DNA of 64,000 nt from Rhizobiaceae bacterium MnEN-MB40S (GTDB taxonomy: Bacteria; Pseudomonadota; Alphaproteobacteria; Rhizobiales; Rhizobiaceae): assembly GCA_024343425.1 (NCBI GenBank), contig BRLC01000002.1, positions 372,001 to 436,000 of the forward strand. The letters run 5' to 3'. Below are positions 46,519 through 54,370 of this stretch, in pieces. The stretch's first letter is position 1. Each line of letters starts with the position of its first letter. Under the pieces are notes generated by a model. That model saw nothing but the letters and a program-made list of their open reading frames with translations. It was not told the DNA's origin and did no database searches. Made by a program: the position numbers and the translations under genes.

Positions 46519-47547
46519 CTACTCTTTGCGAGATTGCTTCGGCTCGACGCGATATCCGAGCGGGAACAGACGCAGACCCGTCAGATCCTGAACGAGACCC
46601 CACAAACCTTTTGGCGCCACCAGCATGACCGCAATCGCTATCGCACCGAGAACGATCAGGTAAATTGATCCAAGGTCGGCCAGTGTCTCGCGCAGAAGGA
46701 AAAATGCGACTGTGCCGATAATCGGACCTTCCAGAGATCCAATTCCACCGATCACGACGATGAAAATCACATAGGCGGTCCAGTCATTCACGCTGAACGC
46801 CGCATCCGGAGAGATCCTCAGCTTTTGTAGGAAGATCAGCGACCCGACAAACGTCGTCAGGCCGCCAACGACCACGTAGACGACGAATTTTGAACGCCAG
46901 ATATCGATGCCGAGGGACGAAGCAGCAAGCTCGTTGTCCCGAATGGCCGTCAGCGCCAGCCCGTTGCGCGACCGCAGAAACAAGTACGCGATGGCCATGA
47001 CTGCGGCGGCGCATCCAAGCGTCAGCCAGTAGCTGGTCGCTTCCCGCGCATCGCGCCCGTCGGCGAGCGAGCGCACCACATCCACAGGCAGCGATATCCC
47101 GGACCCACCGCCAAGCGCGCTAACTTGTGCAAAGCCCAACCGGAACACCTCGGCGATAACCCACGTACCGATCGCGAAATAGGCGCCGCGCAGCCGGAAA
47201 ATTAGTGCGGCGACCGGTATCGCGACGATCGCTCCGATCACCACAGAAAGTCCAATGGCAGTGAACGGATGCAGCCCGCCAAATATCGTCAGCGCGAACA
47301 GGACATATCCTCCCAGGCCGACATAGGCCTGCTGACCGACGGAGACGAGGCCCGCATATCCGGCAAGCAGGTTCCAGAGCATCGCCAGTGAAAGGTAGAG
47401 GTATATTTCGCCGAGCAGCCTCAGATCGGCCCGGCCCATCCACCAGGGCGCAGCAGCCAGAGCGAGCAGGAGAAGCAAGCCGAGAACCGAAGCAATGCGG
47501 CTTGCCGTCGTGACGCGAAAGACACGATGTGTATCGACAACGCTCAT
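46519..47547 (-). CDS. livM: Branched-chain amino acid-type ABC transporter permease (LivM family)
   Basis: 342-aa inner-membrane permease with about nine helices. LAGYAGLVSVGQQAYVGLGGY is the LivM signature and GSLEGPIIGTVAFFLLRE the C-terminal one. A longer frame from 47697 is rejected; ATG 47547 overlaps the livH stop by 4 bp. Last gene of a nine-gene leftward operon. Given the catabolic neighbours, the transported solute may not be an amino acid. Confidence 0.93.
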   Translation of the reverse strand: MSVVDTHRVFRVTTASRIASVLGLLLLLALAAAPWWMGRADLRLLGEIYLYLSLAMLWNLLAGYAGLVSVGQQAYVGLGGYVLFALTIFGGLHPFTAIGLSVVIGAIVAIPVAALIFRLRGAYFAIGTWVIAEVFRLGFAQVSALGGGSGISLPVDVVRSLADGRDAREATSYWLTLGCAAAVMAIAYLFLRSRNGLALTAIRDNELAASSLGIDIWRSKFVVYVVVGGLTTFVGSLIFLQKLRISPDAAFSVNDWTAYVIFIVVIGGIGSLEGPIIGTVAFFLLRETLADLGSIYLIVLGAIAIAVMLVAPKGLWGLVQDLTGLRLFPLGYRVEPKQSRKE

Positions 47548-48407
47548 CCGTCCATCCTCGGGAATAAGCCGCGCGGGCGAACGGCGAGTATGATCAGGAA
47601 TGCAATATGGCCTGAGAGGATCTGCCAGCCCGGGTTGATCTGCGCGCCGATCGATTGCGCCACGCCAAGGATCACACCGCCAGCGAGCGTGCCCCACAGA
47701 TTACCGAGCCCGCCGATAATGACCGCTTCGAATCCGAAGATCAGACGGGCCGGGCCGGTTGCAGGATCGAACGAGGTCCGCACGCCAAGGAAAATTCCGG
47801 CGATAGCGGTTACCGCGAGGGACAAGGCCATAGCCAGTCCGAAGACATGACGACGGTTCAGCCCCATCAATTGGGCGATATCCTGATTGTCCGAAACCGC
47901 CCTGAAAGCCCGGCCGAGCGCCGTTGCGTAGAATATCCACTGGAGGACAGCGACTACCAGCACTGCTGTCAGAAACATCACGAGCGGAAGGTAGCCGACC
48001 GCCAATCCGCCGATGTTGGCGCTCGCCACCTCGATAGCGCCTGCGTTGAGCTTCTGCGGATCGGCGGAATAGCCTTCAAGCAGCGCGTTCTGGATGATCA
48101 CCGACAGGCCAAACGTGACCAGCAACGGCGGCAGAATATCATCACCGAGCGTCCAGTTCAGAACGCCACGCTGCAGGACATATCCAAAGCCGGCCATCAG
48201 CGGCACGACCAGAATGAGCGCCACGAACGGGTTCATAGAGAGAGCCGCCGTCACCGTCAGACCGAGATAGGCCGCCAGAACGATCAGGTCGCCGTGGGCG
48301 ATGTTGACCAGGCGCATGACGCCGAAGATCAGGGACAACCCGGCGGCAAAAAGCGCATAAAGCCCGCCGAGCAAAGTTCCCTGCACGATTGCATTGATCC
48401 AGTCCAT
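47544..48407 (-). CDS. livH: Branched-chain amino acid-type ABC transporter permease (LivH family)
   Basis: 287-aa permease. NAIVQGTLLGGLYALFAAGLSLIFGVMRLVNIAHGD is the classic LivH opening; the C-terminal GLGNLWGTLAGGVILGVAQ is also conserved. Starts 3 bp after livF and overlaps livM. Pairs with LivM in the membrane. Confidence 0.95.
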   Translation of the reverse strand: MDWINAIVQGTLLGGLYALFAAGLSLIFGVMRLVNIAHGDLIVLAAYLGLTVTAALSMNPFVALILVVPLMAGFGYVLQRGVLNWTLGDDILPPLLVTFGLSVIIQNALLEGYSADPQKLNAGAIEVASANIGGLAVGYLPLVMFLTAVLVVAVLQWIFYATALGRAFRAVSDNQDIAQLMGLNRRHVFGLAMALSLAVTAIAGIFLGVRTSFDPATGPARLIFGFEAVIIGGLGNLWGTLAGGVILGVAQSIGAQINPGWQILSGHIAFLIILAVRPRGLFPRMDG

Positions 48408-48410
48408 TCG

Positions 48411-49115
48411 TCAGGTCCCGAAATAAGCGGCGGAAATCTGCTCGCGGCTGACGTCGGCTGTCCGGCCTTCCAGCGAGACACGGCCCTCCTGCAGGCAGTA
48501 GACGCGCGATGAAACCGAAAGCGCCTTGGTGATATCCTGCTCCACGATCATTGCGCTCATGCCCTCACCGACAATCGTTGGCAGCGACTCGTAGATCTGC
48601 CTGATGATGACGGGAGCGAGACCCAGGCTGATCTCGTCGAACATGACAAGGTCCGGGTTGGCCATCAGCGCCCTGCCGATCGCCACCATTTGCTGCTGGC
48701 CGCCTGACAGGGATGTCGAGGGAACATTCCGCCTCTCCTGCAGCACAGGAAAAAGGTCATAGACCCGCTGAAGAGACCAGGCCCCCTTGCGACCAGTCCG
48801 GCCTCCAATGATCAGATTCTCCTCCACCGAAAGCGACTGGAAAAGCTGCCGCCCTTCGGGCACCAGGGCTATGCCAAGGCCTGCGATCTGATCCGCCCTC
48901 AGTGCGCCGATTTGCTGTCCCCGGTACGTGATCTGTTCCGCGCGGTTCCGGATCAACCCGGAGATCGAGCGCATCAATGTCGTCTTGCCCGCTCCGTTTG
49001 CGCCAATGATCGCAACCACCTCGCCCGCCTCGACGGTGATATTGACGCCGTAGAGGGCCTGGAAATCTCTATAATGGGCGTCCAGCTTTCGGATATCCAG
49101 AACAGGCTCAGGCAT
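48411..49115 (-). CDS. livF: Branched-chain amino acid-type ABC transporter ATP-binding protein (LivF family)
   Basis: 234-aa ATPase subunit. Walker A GANGAGKTTLM, Q-loop, signature LSGGQQQMVAIGRAL, Walker B LVMFDEISLGLAP. Its shorter C-terminus distinguishes it from LivG. ATG 49115 is preferred over an in-frame TTG at 49124. Overlaps livG by 8 bp. Confidence 0.93.
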   Translation of the reverse strand: MPEPVLDIRKLDAHYRDFQALYGVNITVEAGEVVAIIGANGAGKTTLMRSISGLIRNRAEQITYRGQQIGALRADQIAGLGIALVPEGRQLFQSLSVEENLIIGGRTGRKGAWSLQRVYDLFPVLQERRNVPSTSLSGGQQQMVAIGRALMANPDLVMFDEISLGLAPVIIRQIYESLPTIVGEGMSAMIVEQDITKALSVSSRVYCLQEGRVSLEGRTADVSREQISAAYFGT

Positions 49116-49836
49116 CGGCTTCAATTCCGAGATAGATTTCCTTCACCTCGCGGCTTTCCATGACGGTCGCCGGATCCCCCTCGGCAATCATCTTGCCGAA
49201 ATCGATCACGATCAGACGTTCGACCACCTTGAGGAGCGCATGCACAACATGTTCGATCCAGATGATCGACATCCCTGTCCGGTGAATGGCCTGGATCGTC
49301 TCGACAAGAAGGCGGCATTCCTCGTCAGTCAGTCCGCCCGCGATTTCGTCCAGCAGCAGCAATTTCGGTTTTGCGCAGAGCGCGCGCGTCAGTTCCAGCC
49401 GCTTGCGGTCAAGCAGCGCCAGTTTCCCCGCAACGGCGTTCGCCTTATCGAGCAATCCCGTCTGGTCTAGGACGTCCAGACACGCCGATTCAGCTTCCCT
49501 GCCGGTCAGATTGGCGCCCTGTGTCGCGGCTACCATGGCGTTTTCGAAAACCGTCATGTGTCCGAAGGGCTGCGGCACCTGGAAGCTGCGGGCCATGCCT
49601 GCACGGCAACGCTTCGCGGCGCTGTCGTGGGTTACATCACGGCCGTTATACTGGACACGCCCGGAACTCGCCGCAACGGTTCCGGTAATCAGGTTGAACA
49701 TCGTCGTCTTGCCGGCGCCGTTCGGCCCGATGACGCCCAGCGCCTCACCCTGTCTGAGGGAAAAGGTCAGGCTGTCGGCGACGACGATTGCGCCATAGGA
49801 CTTGCATACGCCTGAAAGGCCAAGGATTTCTGACAC
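49108..49836 (-). CDS. livG: Branched-chain amino acid-type ABC transporter ATP-binding protein (LivG family)
   Basis: 242-aa ATPase. Walker A GPNGAGKTTMFNLITG, LivG-type insert after it, Walker B LLLLDEIAGGLTDEE, IEHVVHALLKVVERLIVIDFGKMIAEG at the end. The signature motif (KLALLDRKRLELTRAL) departs from LSGGQ: the second glycine region is LLDRKR. That variant is worth noting because ABC signatures are usually strict. Starts at GTG 49836. Confidence 0.92.
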   Translation of the reverse strand: MSEILGLSGVCKSYGAIVVADSLTFSLRQGEALGVIGPNGAGKTTMFNLITGTVAASSGRVQYNGRDVTHDSAAKRCRAGMARSFQVPQPFGHMTVFENAMVAATQGANLTGREAESACLDVLDQTGLLDKANAVAGKLALLDRKRLELTRALCAKPKLLLLDEIAGGLTDEECRLLVETIQAIHRTGMSIIWIEHVVHALLKVVERLIVIDFGKMIAEGDPATVMESREVKEIYLGIEADA

Positions 49837-49890
49837 GGGTTCCTCGTCGAAACAGTAGCCGCAGGCCGGAGAGACCTGCGGCGCACTTTC

Positions 49891-51165
49891 TTACAGGAGC
49901 TGCATTTCAGCCGTCACCGGCACTTCCGGAGCCGTGGCGTTGGCGACGATCTCCAGGTTCAGCCCGTTGTCTCCCTTCTGCCACTGGCCGCCGACAAGCG
50001 GCGTCTTGGTGACATTCTTGACCGGGCCAACAGACCAGTCGACAGGGCCGACGATCGTATCGAGCGATGTCGAAGCTATCGCCGCCACGATCGACTGCGG
50101 ATCGCGGACATCATCGGCGCGCTTGACGACGTCCGCCACGACTTCGAACAGCGCGTGCTTGAAGCCGATCGGCTGGGTCCAGGGCCGACCCGTCGCGTCG
50201 CTGTATCCGTTGGCGAGATCCTTCGCGCTGATACCGGTCAGCGACGACGAGAAGGGATGGTAAGGCGACCACCAGACTTCCGAAGAGAGGCCGTTGCCGC
50301 GTTCGCCGAGACTGTCCACGACGGACGGGAACAACAACGCCTTGCCGATGGTGACGATCTTCGGATTGAACCCCTGCTGGGCGGCTTGCGCCCAGAACGT
50401 CGCAAAGTCCGGCGGAATCATGTTGCCGGTTACAATCTGGCAATTCGCTTCCTTGAAGGCGTTGATCTGGGCCGTGAAGTCGTCGGTCAACGGCTGGTAG
50501 CGGCCTGGATCGACAAGGGTGTATCCTGCGGCTGCAAGCGGCTTGGGCAGCCCCAGTTCCGGATCGCCCCAGGCGTTTCCGTCGGCGTCGTTGGGGAACA
50601 GACCGGCCACCGTCTTTTCAACGCCAGTGCCGTCCCACATGGCCAGGAAGGCTGCGATCACGTCCTCGAGCCCCCAGAAGAAATGATAGGTGCTCTCGAA
50701 GCCGTTGGCGGGATCGCCGCTGCGACCGAAGAAATAAGGCTGCCAGGGGCAATCCGTGGTGATGCAGGGCACCTCGTTCAGTTCCGCCTGGTCGGCCACC
50801 GGATTGGTGGTGTCGGGCGTCGAGGCGGCGGTGATGATGTCCACTTCCTCGCGAAGGATCAGATCGGACGCCACCTCTGCGGCCCGGTTCGGATTGGACT
50901 GGCTGTCCGCTGTGATGATTTCGATATTGTAGGTTCCGCCCTGCCCGGCGATCCCTTCGGCGAACTTTGCCCGGATGCCTTCCAGAACATACTCATCGGC
51001 CTCGGCGAAGCCCGCGAGCGGACCTGTCCTTGGGCTCACATGTCCGACCTTTATAGTGCGGCCCTGAGCGAATGCGCTCCTGCCGCGCAATATTGCGGGC
51101 GCCGCAAGGCCGATCGCGGCCAATCCGCGGATCACCGTGCGGCGGTTAGTCGTAAAATGCGTCAT
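49891..51165 (-). CDS. ABC transporter substrate-binding protein (LivJ/LivK-like, Peripla_BP_6)
   Basis: 424-aa periplasmic receptor. Twin-arginine-like signal (TTNRRTVIRGL, hydrophobic stretch, RSAFAQ). Mature start KVGHVSPRTGPLAGFAEADEYVLEGI fits the amino-acid/amide-binding fold I family. ATG 51165 follows aagggagg; a TTG one codon earlier is ignored. It follows the dehydrogenase by 39 bp and precedes livG by 54 bp. Ligand unknown. Confidence 0.92.
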   Translation of the reverse strand: MTHFTTNRRTVIRGLAAIGLAAPAILRGRSAFAQGRTIKVGHVSPRTGPLAGFAEADEYVLEGIRAKFAEGIAGQGGTYNIEIITADSQSNPNRAAEVASDLILREEVDIITAASTPDTTNPVADQAELNEVPCITTDCPWQPYFFGRSGDPANGFESTYHFFWGLEDVIAAFLAMWDGTGVEKTVAGLFPNDADGNAWGDPELGLPKPLAAAGYTLVDPGRYQPLTDDFTAQINAFKEANCQIVTGNMIPPDFATFWAQAAQQGFNPKIVTIGKALLFPSVVDSLGERGNGLSSEVWWSPYHPFSSSLTGISAKDLANGYSDATGRPWTQPIGFKHALFEVVADVVKRADDVRDPQSIVAAIASTSLDTIVGPVDWSVGPVKNVTKTPLVGGQWQKGDNGLNLEIVANATAPEVPVTAEMQLL

Positions 51166-51204
51166 CAAATCCTCCCTTATCTGATGCCGGATTTTTTCCG
51201 GCGT

Positions 51205-52134
51205 CTAGCCTATGTCATCGAGCACCGTGTCAAGACGTCCCAGGAAGCGCGCCACCCTGGCGCGCGTCTCGTCCGCCTTCTCCGGCGTCCATGTATGAAA
51301 GCCCTCGCCCGTCTTCATGCCGAGCTTGCCGTCCTTGACCAATTGTTCCAGATAGGGCGACGGGCCCGGGCGATTTTCCAGATCGGCAAGCACGTTTTTG
51401 TGGATGTCCAGTGTCAGATCAGTGCCGACAAGATCGGCGTTTTCCAACGGCCCCAGTACGGCCAGCCGTCGCCCAAAGCACGATTTGATGACGGTGTCGA
51501 CTGCTGCTGCGTCGCAAATGCCCCGCTCTACGAGGCTGATCGCCTCGCGCCACAGCGCATGCTGCATGCGGTTGCCAATGAACCCCGGCACATCTTTCTC
51601 CACGCGCACAGGCGTCTTTCCGGCGCCTTCAAGGAGCTGCGTCATCTCCTCCATCGCCGCATCGTCGGTCCATTCCGTACGGATGACCTCGACCAGCGGG
51701 ATCATATGCGGTGGGTTCCACCAGTGTGTCCCAAGCGCCCGATTGCGGAGTTTCAGATCCTGCATGATTTTCGTAATCTGGATTACGGACGTATTCGAAG
51801 CCAGGATCGCATCGGATGAAGCATGCGCCTCCACTTCGGCGAAGATCTGCTGCTTCAGCGCAAGTTTTTCCGGCGCAGCCTCGAAGACAAACTCTGCGTG
51901 CTGCACGGCCTCCGGCAGAGTATCCCTCAGGCTAACCCTCTCGAGGCATGCGGAAATCTCATCAGCGTCCGCTCCGAGCGACTCCAGGCTGGCGGCAATC
52001 CGCTTTGGAGCGTGTTGAAGAGCCTCGGTCACAGGATCGGTCAGAGCCACGTGATGGCCCGCCCTTGTGAGGGTCAGTGCGATACCGTGCCCCATGAGCC
52101 CGGCGCCGATCACTGCAATGTGCCGGTTTTCCAT
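51205..52134 (-). CDS. 3-hydroxyacyl-CoA dehydrogenase family protein (lambda-crystallin/L-gulonate dehydrogenase-like)
   Basis: 309-aa NAD-dependent dehydrogenase. Rossmann motif AVIGAGLMGHGIA at the start, FVFEAAPEKLALKQ, the catalytic histidine in LGTHWWNPPHMIPLVEVI, then a C-terminal helical domain (KDVPGFIGNRMQHALWREA). The single-domain short form resembles L-gulonate or carnitine dehydrogenases more than fatty-acid-oxidation enzymes, so a free hydroxy acid is a plausible substrate. ATG 52134, 4 bp after the SDR stop. Confidence 0.88.
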   Translation of the reverse strand: MENRHIAVIGAGLMGHGIALTLTRAGHHVALTDPVTEALQHAPKRIAASLESLGADADEISACLERVSLRDTLPEAVQHAEFVFEAAPEKLALKQQIFAEVEAHASSDAILASNTSVIQITKIMQDLKLRNRALGTHWWNPPHMIPLVEVIRTEWTDDAAMEEMTQLLEGAGKTPVRVEKDVPGFIGNRMQHALWREAISLVERGICDAAAVDTVIKSCFGRRLAVLGPLENADLVGTDLTLDIHKNVLADLENRPGPSPYLEQLVKDGKLGMKTGEGFHTWTPEKADETRARVARFLGRLDTVLDDIG

Positions 52135-52138
52135 CGCC

Positions 52139-52936
52139 TCAGCCCGCCGTATAGCCGCCGTCGGCGTAAAGGATGTGACCGGTGTAGAAATCGCTGGCTG
52201 CGGAGGCAAGGAACAGCAAGGGCCCAGCCAGATCCTCGGGCTCGCCGAGTCGTCCTTTGGGCACACGGGTCAGGAAACCATCGCGCACTTTCTTGGCGTC
52301 TTCGGTGTCCTCGAACATCCAGGCAGTCAGCGGCGAACGAAAAACGGTCGGCGCGATCGCGTTAACCGTGATGCCGGTCGGACCGAGTTCGCAACCCAGC
52401 GCCTTGGTGATGCCGTCTACCGCTGCCTTCGAGGCGCAATAGGCGGTGTAGCCCGCGGGATGCCCGAGAAGGCCGCGGGCGGAACTCACCAGCACGATCT
52501 TGCCGCCCGTTCCCTGCGCCTTCATCTGCCGGGTCGCGGCGCGCGCCAGAAGCCAGCTCTGCGTGACATTCGCGTCCATGACGGAGGCGAAGGTTTCCGC
52601 CGCCATGTCGTCGATCTTCGCAACCTTGTTCATGCCGGAAGCGACGACGAGAATGTCGAGCGCGCCATAGGCGGACACCGCGCGAGCAACCATGTCGGCG
52701 CATGTGTCTTCGTCCGACGGACGCGCATTGATTTCCGTCACGTCGGCTCCGGCCTGTCGGCATTCCGCAGCTATTTCGCCGAGCGCGTCCGCCGATCCGG
52801 CGGTCAGCACCAGCTTGCACCCGGCTCCTGCCAGAACGCGGGCAGCGACGGCGCCGAAAGCCCCCGATGCGCCAGTGATCAGCGCAACCTTGCCCTTGAT
52901 GTCGAACAGCGACAGCGGATCGGTGATATCAGCCAT
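52139..52936 (-). CDS. Short-chain dehydrogenase/reductase
   Basis: 265-aa SDR. TGASGAFGAVAAR cofactor loop (last Gly of TGxxxGxG retained), serine in LVSSARG, YCASK, and NAIAPTVFRSPLT. ATG 52936 with gggtga upstream, 4 bp after the cupin stop. A longer frame from 53050 overlaps the cupin and is rejected. Probably oxidises or reduces an intermediate of the same pathway as its neighbours. Confidence 0.9.
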   Translation of the reverse strand: MADITDPLSLFDIKGKVALITGASGAFGAVAARVLAGAGCKLVLTAGSADALGEIAAECRQAGADVTEINARPSDEDTCADMVARAVSAYGALDILVVASGMNKVAKIDDMAAETFASVMDANVTQSWLLARAATRQMKAQGTGGKIVLVSSARGLLGHPAGYTAYCASKAAVDGITKALGCELGPTGITVNAIAPTVFRSPLTAWMFEDTEDAKKVRDGFLTRVPKGRLGEPEDLAGPLLFLASAASDFYTGHILYADGGYTAG

Positions 52937-52940
52937 GGCT

Positions 52941-53285
52941 TCACCCTTTCGGCGGATAGGGAATGACAACCAGCATCTTGCAGACGTGGTTCGTGCGGTT
53001 TTCGATACGGCGTTCCTGCCCCGGGGGTATCGTGCAGGAGTCGAGCGCACGGAGAACTTCCGTCCGGCCGTCCCACTCCAGGGTCATTTCGCCTTCCAGA
53101 ACGACATACACTTTCTCGAAAGGCGTCGAGTCCGGTCCCGCACCGCCGCCTGGCAGGAACTGGGAATAGCCGACCCATTGATTGGTCGGTCCACCTTCCT
53201 CGAAACCCTGCAGTCGCAGGCCGTGGACGTCCCAGTGGTTGGGCGCCTCATAGGCCTGAGCATCCTCGAATCGCTTGATTAGCAT
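52941..53285 (-). CDS. Small single-domain cupin protein
   Basis: 114-aa cupin. The barrel is suggested by GGGAGPDSTPFEKVYVVLEGEMTLEWDG (first cupin motif region, with Glu but a reduced set of His) and SCTIPPGQERRIENRTNHVCKML (second motif). It could be a metal-dependent isomerase/oxygenase or a ligand-binding protein. Preceded by GGGAGGAA and the cyclase-cupin hairpin. A decayed relative of this gene lies at 60342-60518. Confidence 0.82.
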   Translation of the reverse strand: MLIKRFEDAQAYEAPNHWDVHGLRLQGFEEGGPTNQWVGYSQFLPGGGAGPDSTPFEKVYVVLEGEMTLEWDGRTEVLRALDSCTIPPGQERRIENRTNHVCKMLVVIPYPPKG

Positions 53286-53307
53286 CGCTGCGTTCCTCCC
53301 ATGAACC

Positions 53308-53329
53308 GATTGCCGTTATCCCGGCAATC
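53308..53329 (-). terminator. Intercistronic hairpin between cyclase and cupin
   Basis: 8-bp stem GATTGCCG / CGGCAATC with a 6-nt loop. The duplicated remnant at 60540-60557 keeps a stem at the same place (TCGCCG / CGGCGA, 6-nt loop), with one T-A pair replaced by C-G, i.e. a compensatory change. Probable mRNA processing or attenuation element; no T-run. Confidence 0.5.
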
Positions 53330-53334
53330 TTGCG

Positions 53335-54171
53335 TTAGAAACTCTCGCCAGCCTCGATCCGGTAATTCTGACCCTTGTCGATCATTGCAACCAGCCGGAT
53401 GATACAGCCGTCGCCCCGGTCCCAGTTCCACGGGAAAAACGCAAAGGTGCAGCGCTTGCCGGTCACAGCGTCGAGATCGCCGCCCACATTCTCGATCCCC
53501 AGTATACCGGCGCGGAACAACTTGTTGTGGACCGGCTCCCACTCGGGGAACGCCTCGTCCCATGCAATGCCGCCCGACCATTCCTTGTATTCCTCGGCCA
53601 GATGCGGCAACAGCGGACCATTCCGGTGCGGACCGATGGCGGTCGCAAGCGGATGGTCGTTGGCCTGCGTGTCATGTCCGACGACCTTGACGCCCTTCTC
53701 GATCATCCAGTCTGCGGCCGAAGGCACAAGACCCGGACAATAGGCAAAATAGTCGCCGTCCTCATACTGCTTGTGCCAGCCCGTATTGATGATCAGGACG
53801 TCGTTCTTGCGAATTGCGTGACCACAGGCCTTCTCAAGGTCATCCGCCGTGATCTGCTCCCACTTCTCTTTTGGAATCGGGACAACCAGACCCGTGCCGA
53901 AGAAGTGCGGCAGCGGAACCTCGTCGATGAAGGGCGTGCCCTGCACCACATGCGCAGGCGCATCGATATGGGTCGTGACATGCATGGTGGTTGTAAGCGT
54001 CTGGCTCAGGACGCCGGATTTCGCCATGTAGTGCATGCGTTCGATCCGCACATCGCGAAAATACGGCCAGTTCGGGCATTGGAACCCGTAGCGGTGGCTG
54101 AGATTGTAGAACTCCAGCCCCATGTCGTTGTCGGTATTGCCCTGGAATTCGATTCCGCGAATTTCAACCAT
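53335..54171 (-). CDS. Cyclase family protein (kynurenine formamidase/isatin hydrolase-like)
   Basis: 278-aa metal-dependent hydrolase. The family motif HxxTHxDxPxH is seen as H64, H68, D70, P72, H74 in HVTTHIDAPAH (Thr replaces the usual Gly). Further conserved parts: DVLIINTGWHK, VVGHDTQANDHPLA, LFRAGILGIENV. Likely hydrolyses an amide or lactone. Strong GGGAGGAA ribosome site. First gene of a nine-gene leftward operon ending in livM and controlled from the 54227-54341 module. Confidence 0.88.
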   Translation of the reverse strand: MVEIRGIEFQGNTDNDMGLEFYNLSHRYGFQCPNWPYFRDVRIERMHYMAKSGVLSQTLTTTMHVTTHIDAPAHVVQGTPFIDEVPLPHFFGTGLVVPIPKEKWEQITADDLEKACGHAIRKNDVLIINTGWHKQYEDGDYFAYCPGLVPSAADWMIEKGVKVVGHDTQANDHPLATAIGPHRNGPLLPHLAEEYKEWSGGIAWDEAFPEWEPVHNKLFRAGILGIENVGGDLDAVTGKRCTFAFFPWNWDRGDGCIIRLVAMIDKGQNYRIEAGESF

Positions 54172-54226
54172 GTCTTTCCTCCCTGGCCATTCACAGCGGA
54201 TTTCAGTCGCAGTAATCGACCTCTCC

Positions 54227-54341
54227 TCGTCCCGCTGTATGATACAGGTGCACCATAATACAAGCTATGTCAACTCGGTTTTCTAAGCTCGCACCGTATT
54301 GCGAACAAGGCTATATGTTCTGCACCGCGATGCAGGACAGC
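54227..54341 (-). promoter_or_regulatory. Control module copy A (duplicated with 60617-60731)
   Basis: 115 bp that aligns without gaps to 60617-60731; by my count 82 positions agree, including the first 24 in a row. It contains the perfect odd palindrome CTGTATgATACAG (54235-54247), then ATACA and TGTCAAC blocks, and CGTATTGCG at 54295-54303. It sits 55 bp upstream of the cyclase start. Likely operator and promoter of the cyclase-to-livM operon. Confidence 0.7.
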
Positions 54342-54370
54342 TATGACCCGTCTCGCGACCACTCTTGAAT

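Noticed and set aside
50155-51819. 554-codon open frame on the + strand
   Set aside because: Antisense to the binding-protein and dehydrogenase genes, both with strong motifs and ribosome sites; the translation has no protein character.
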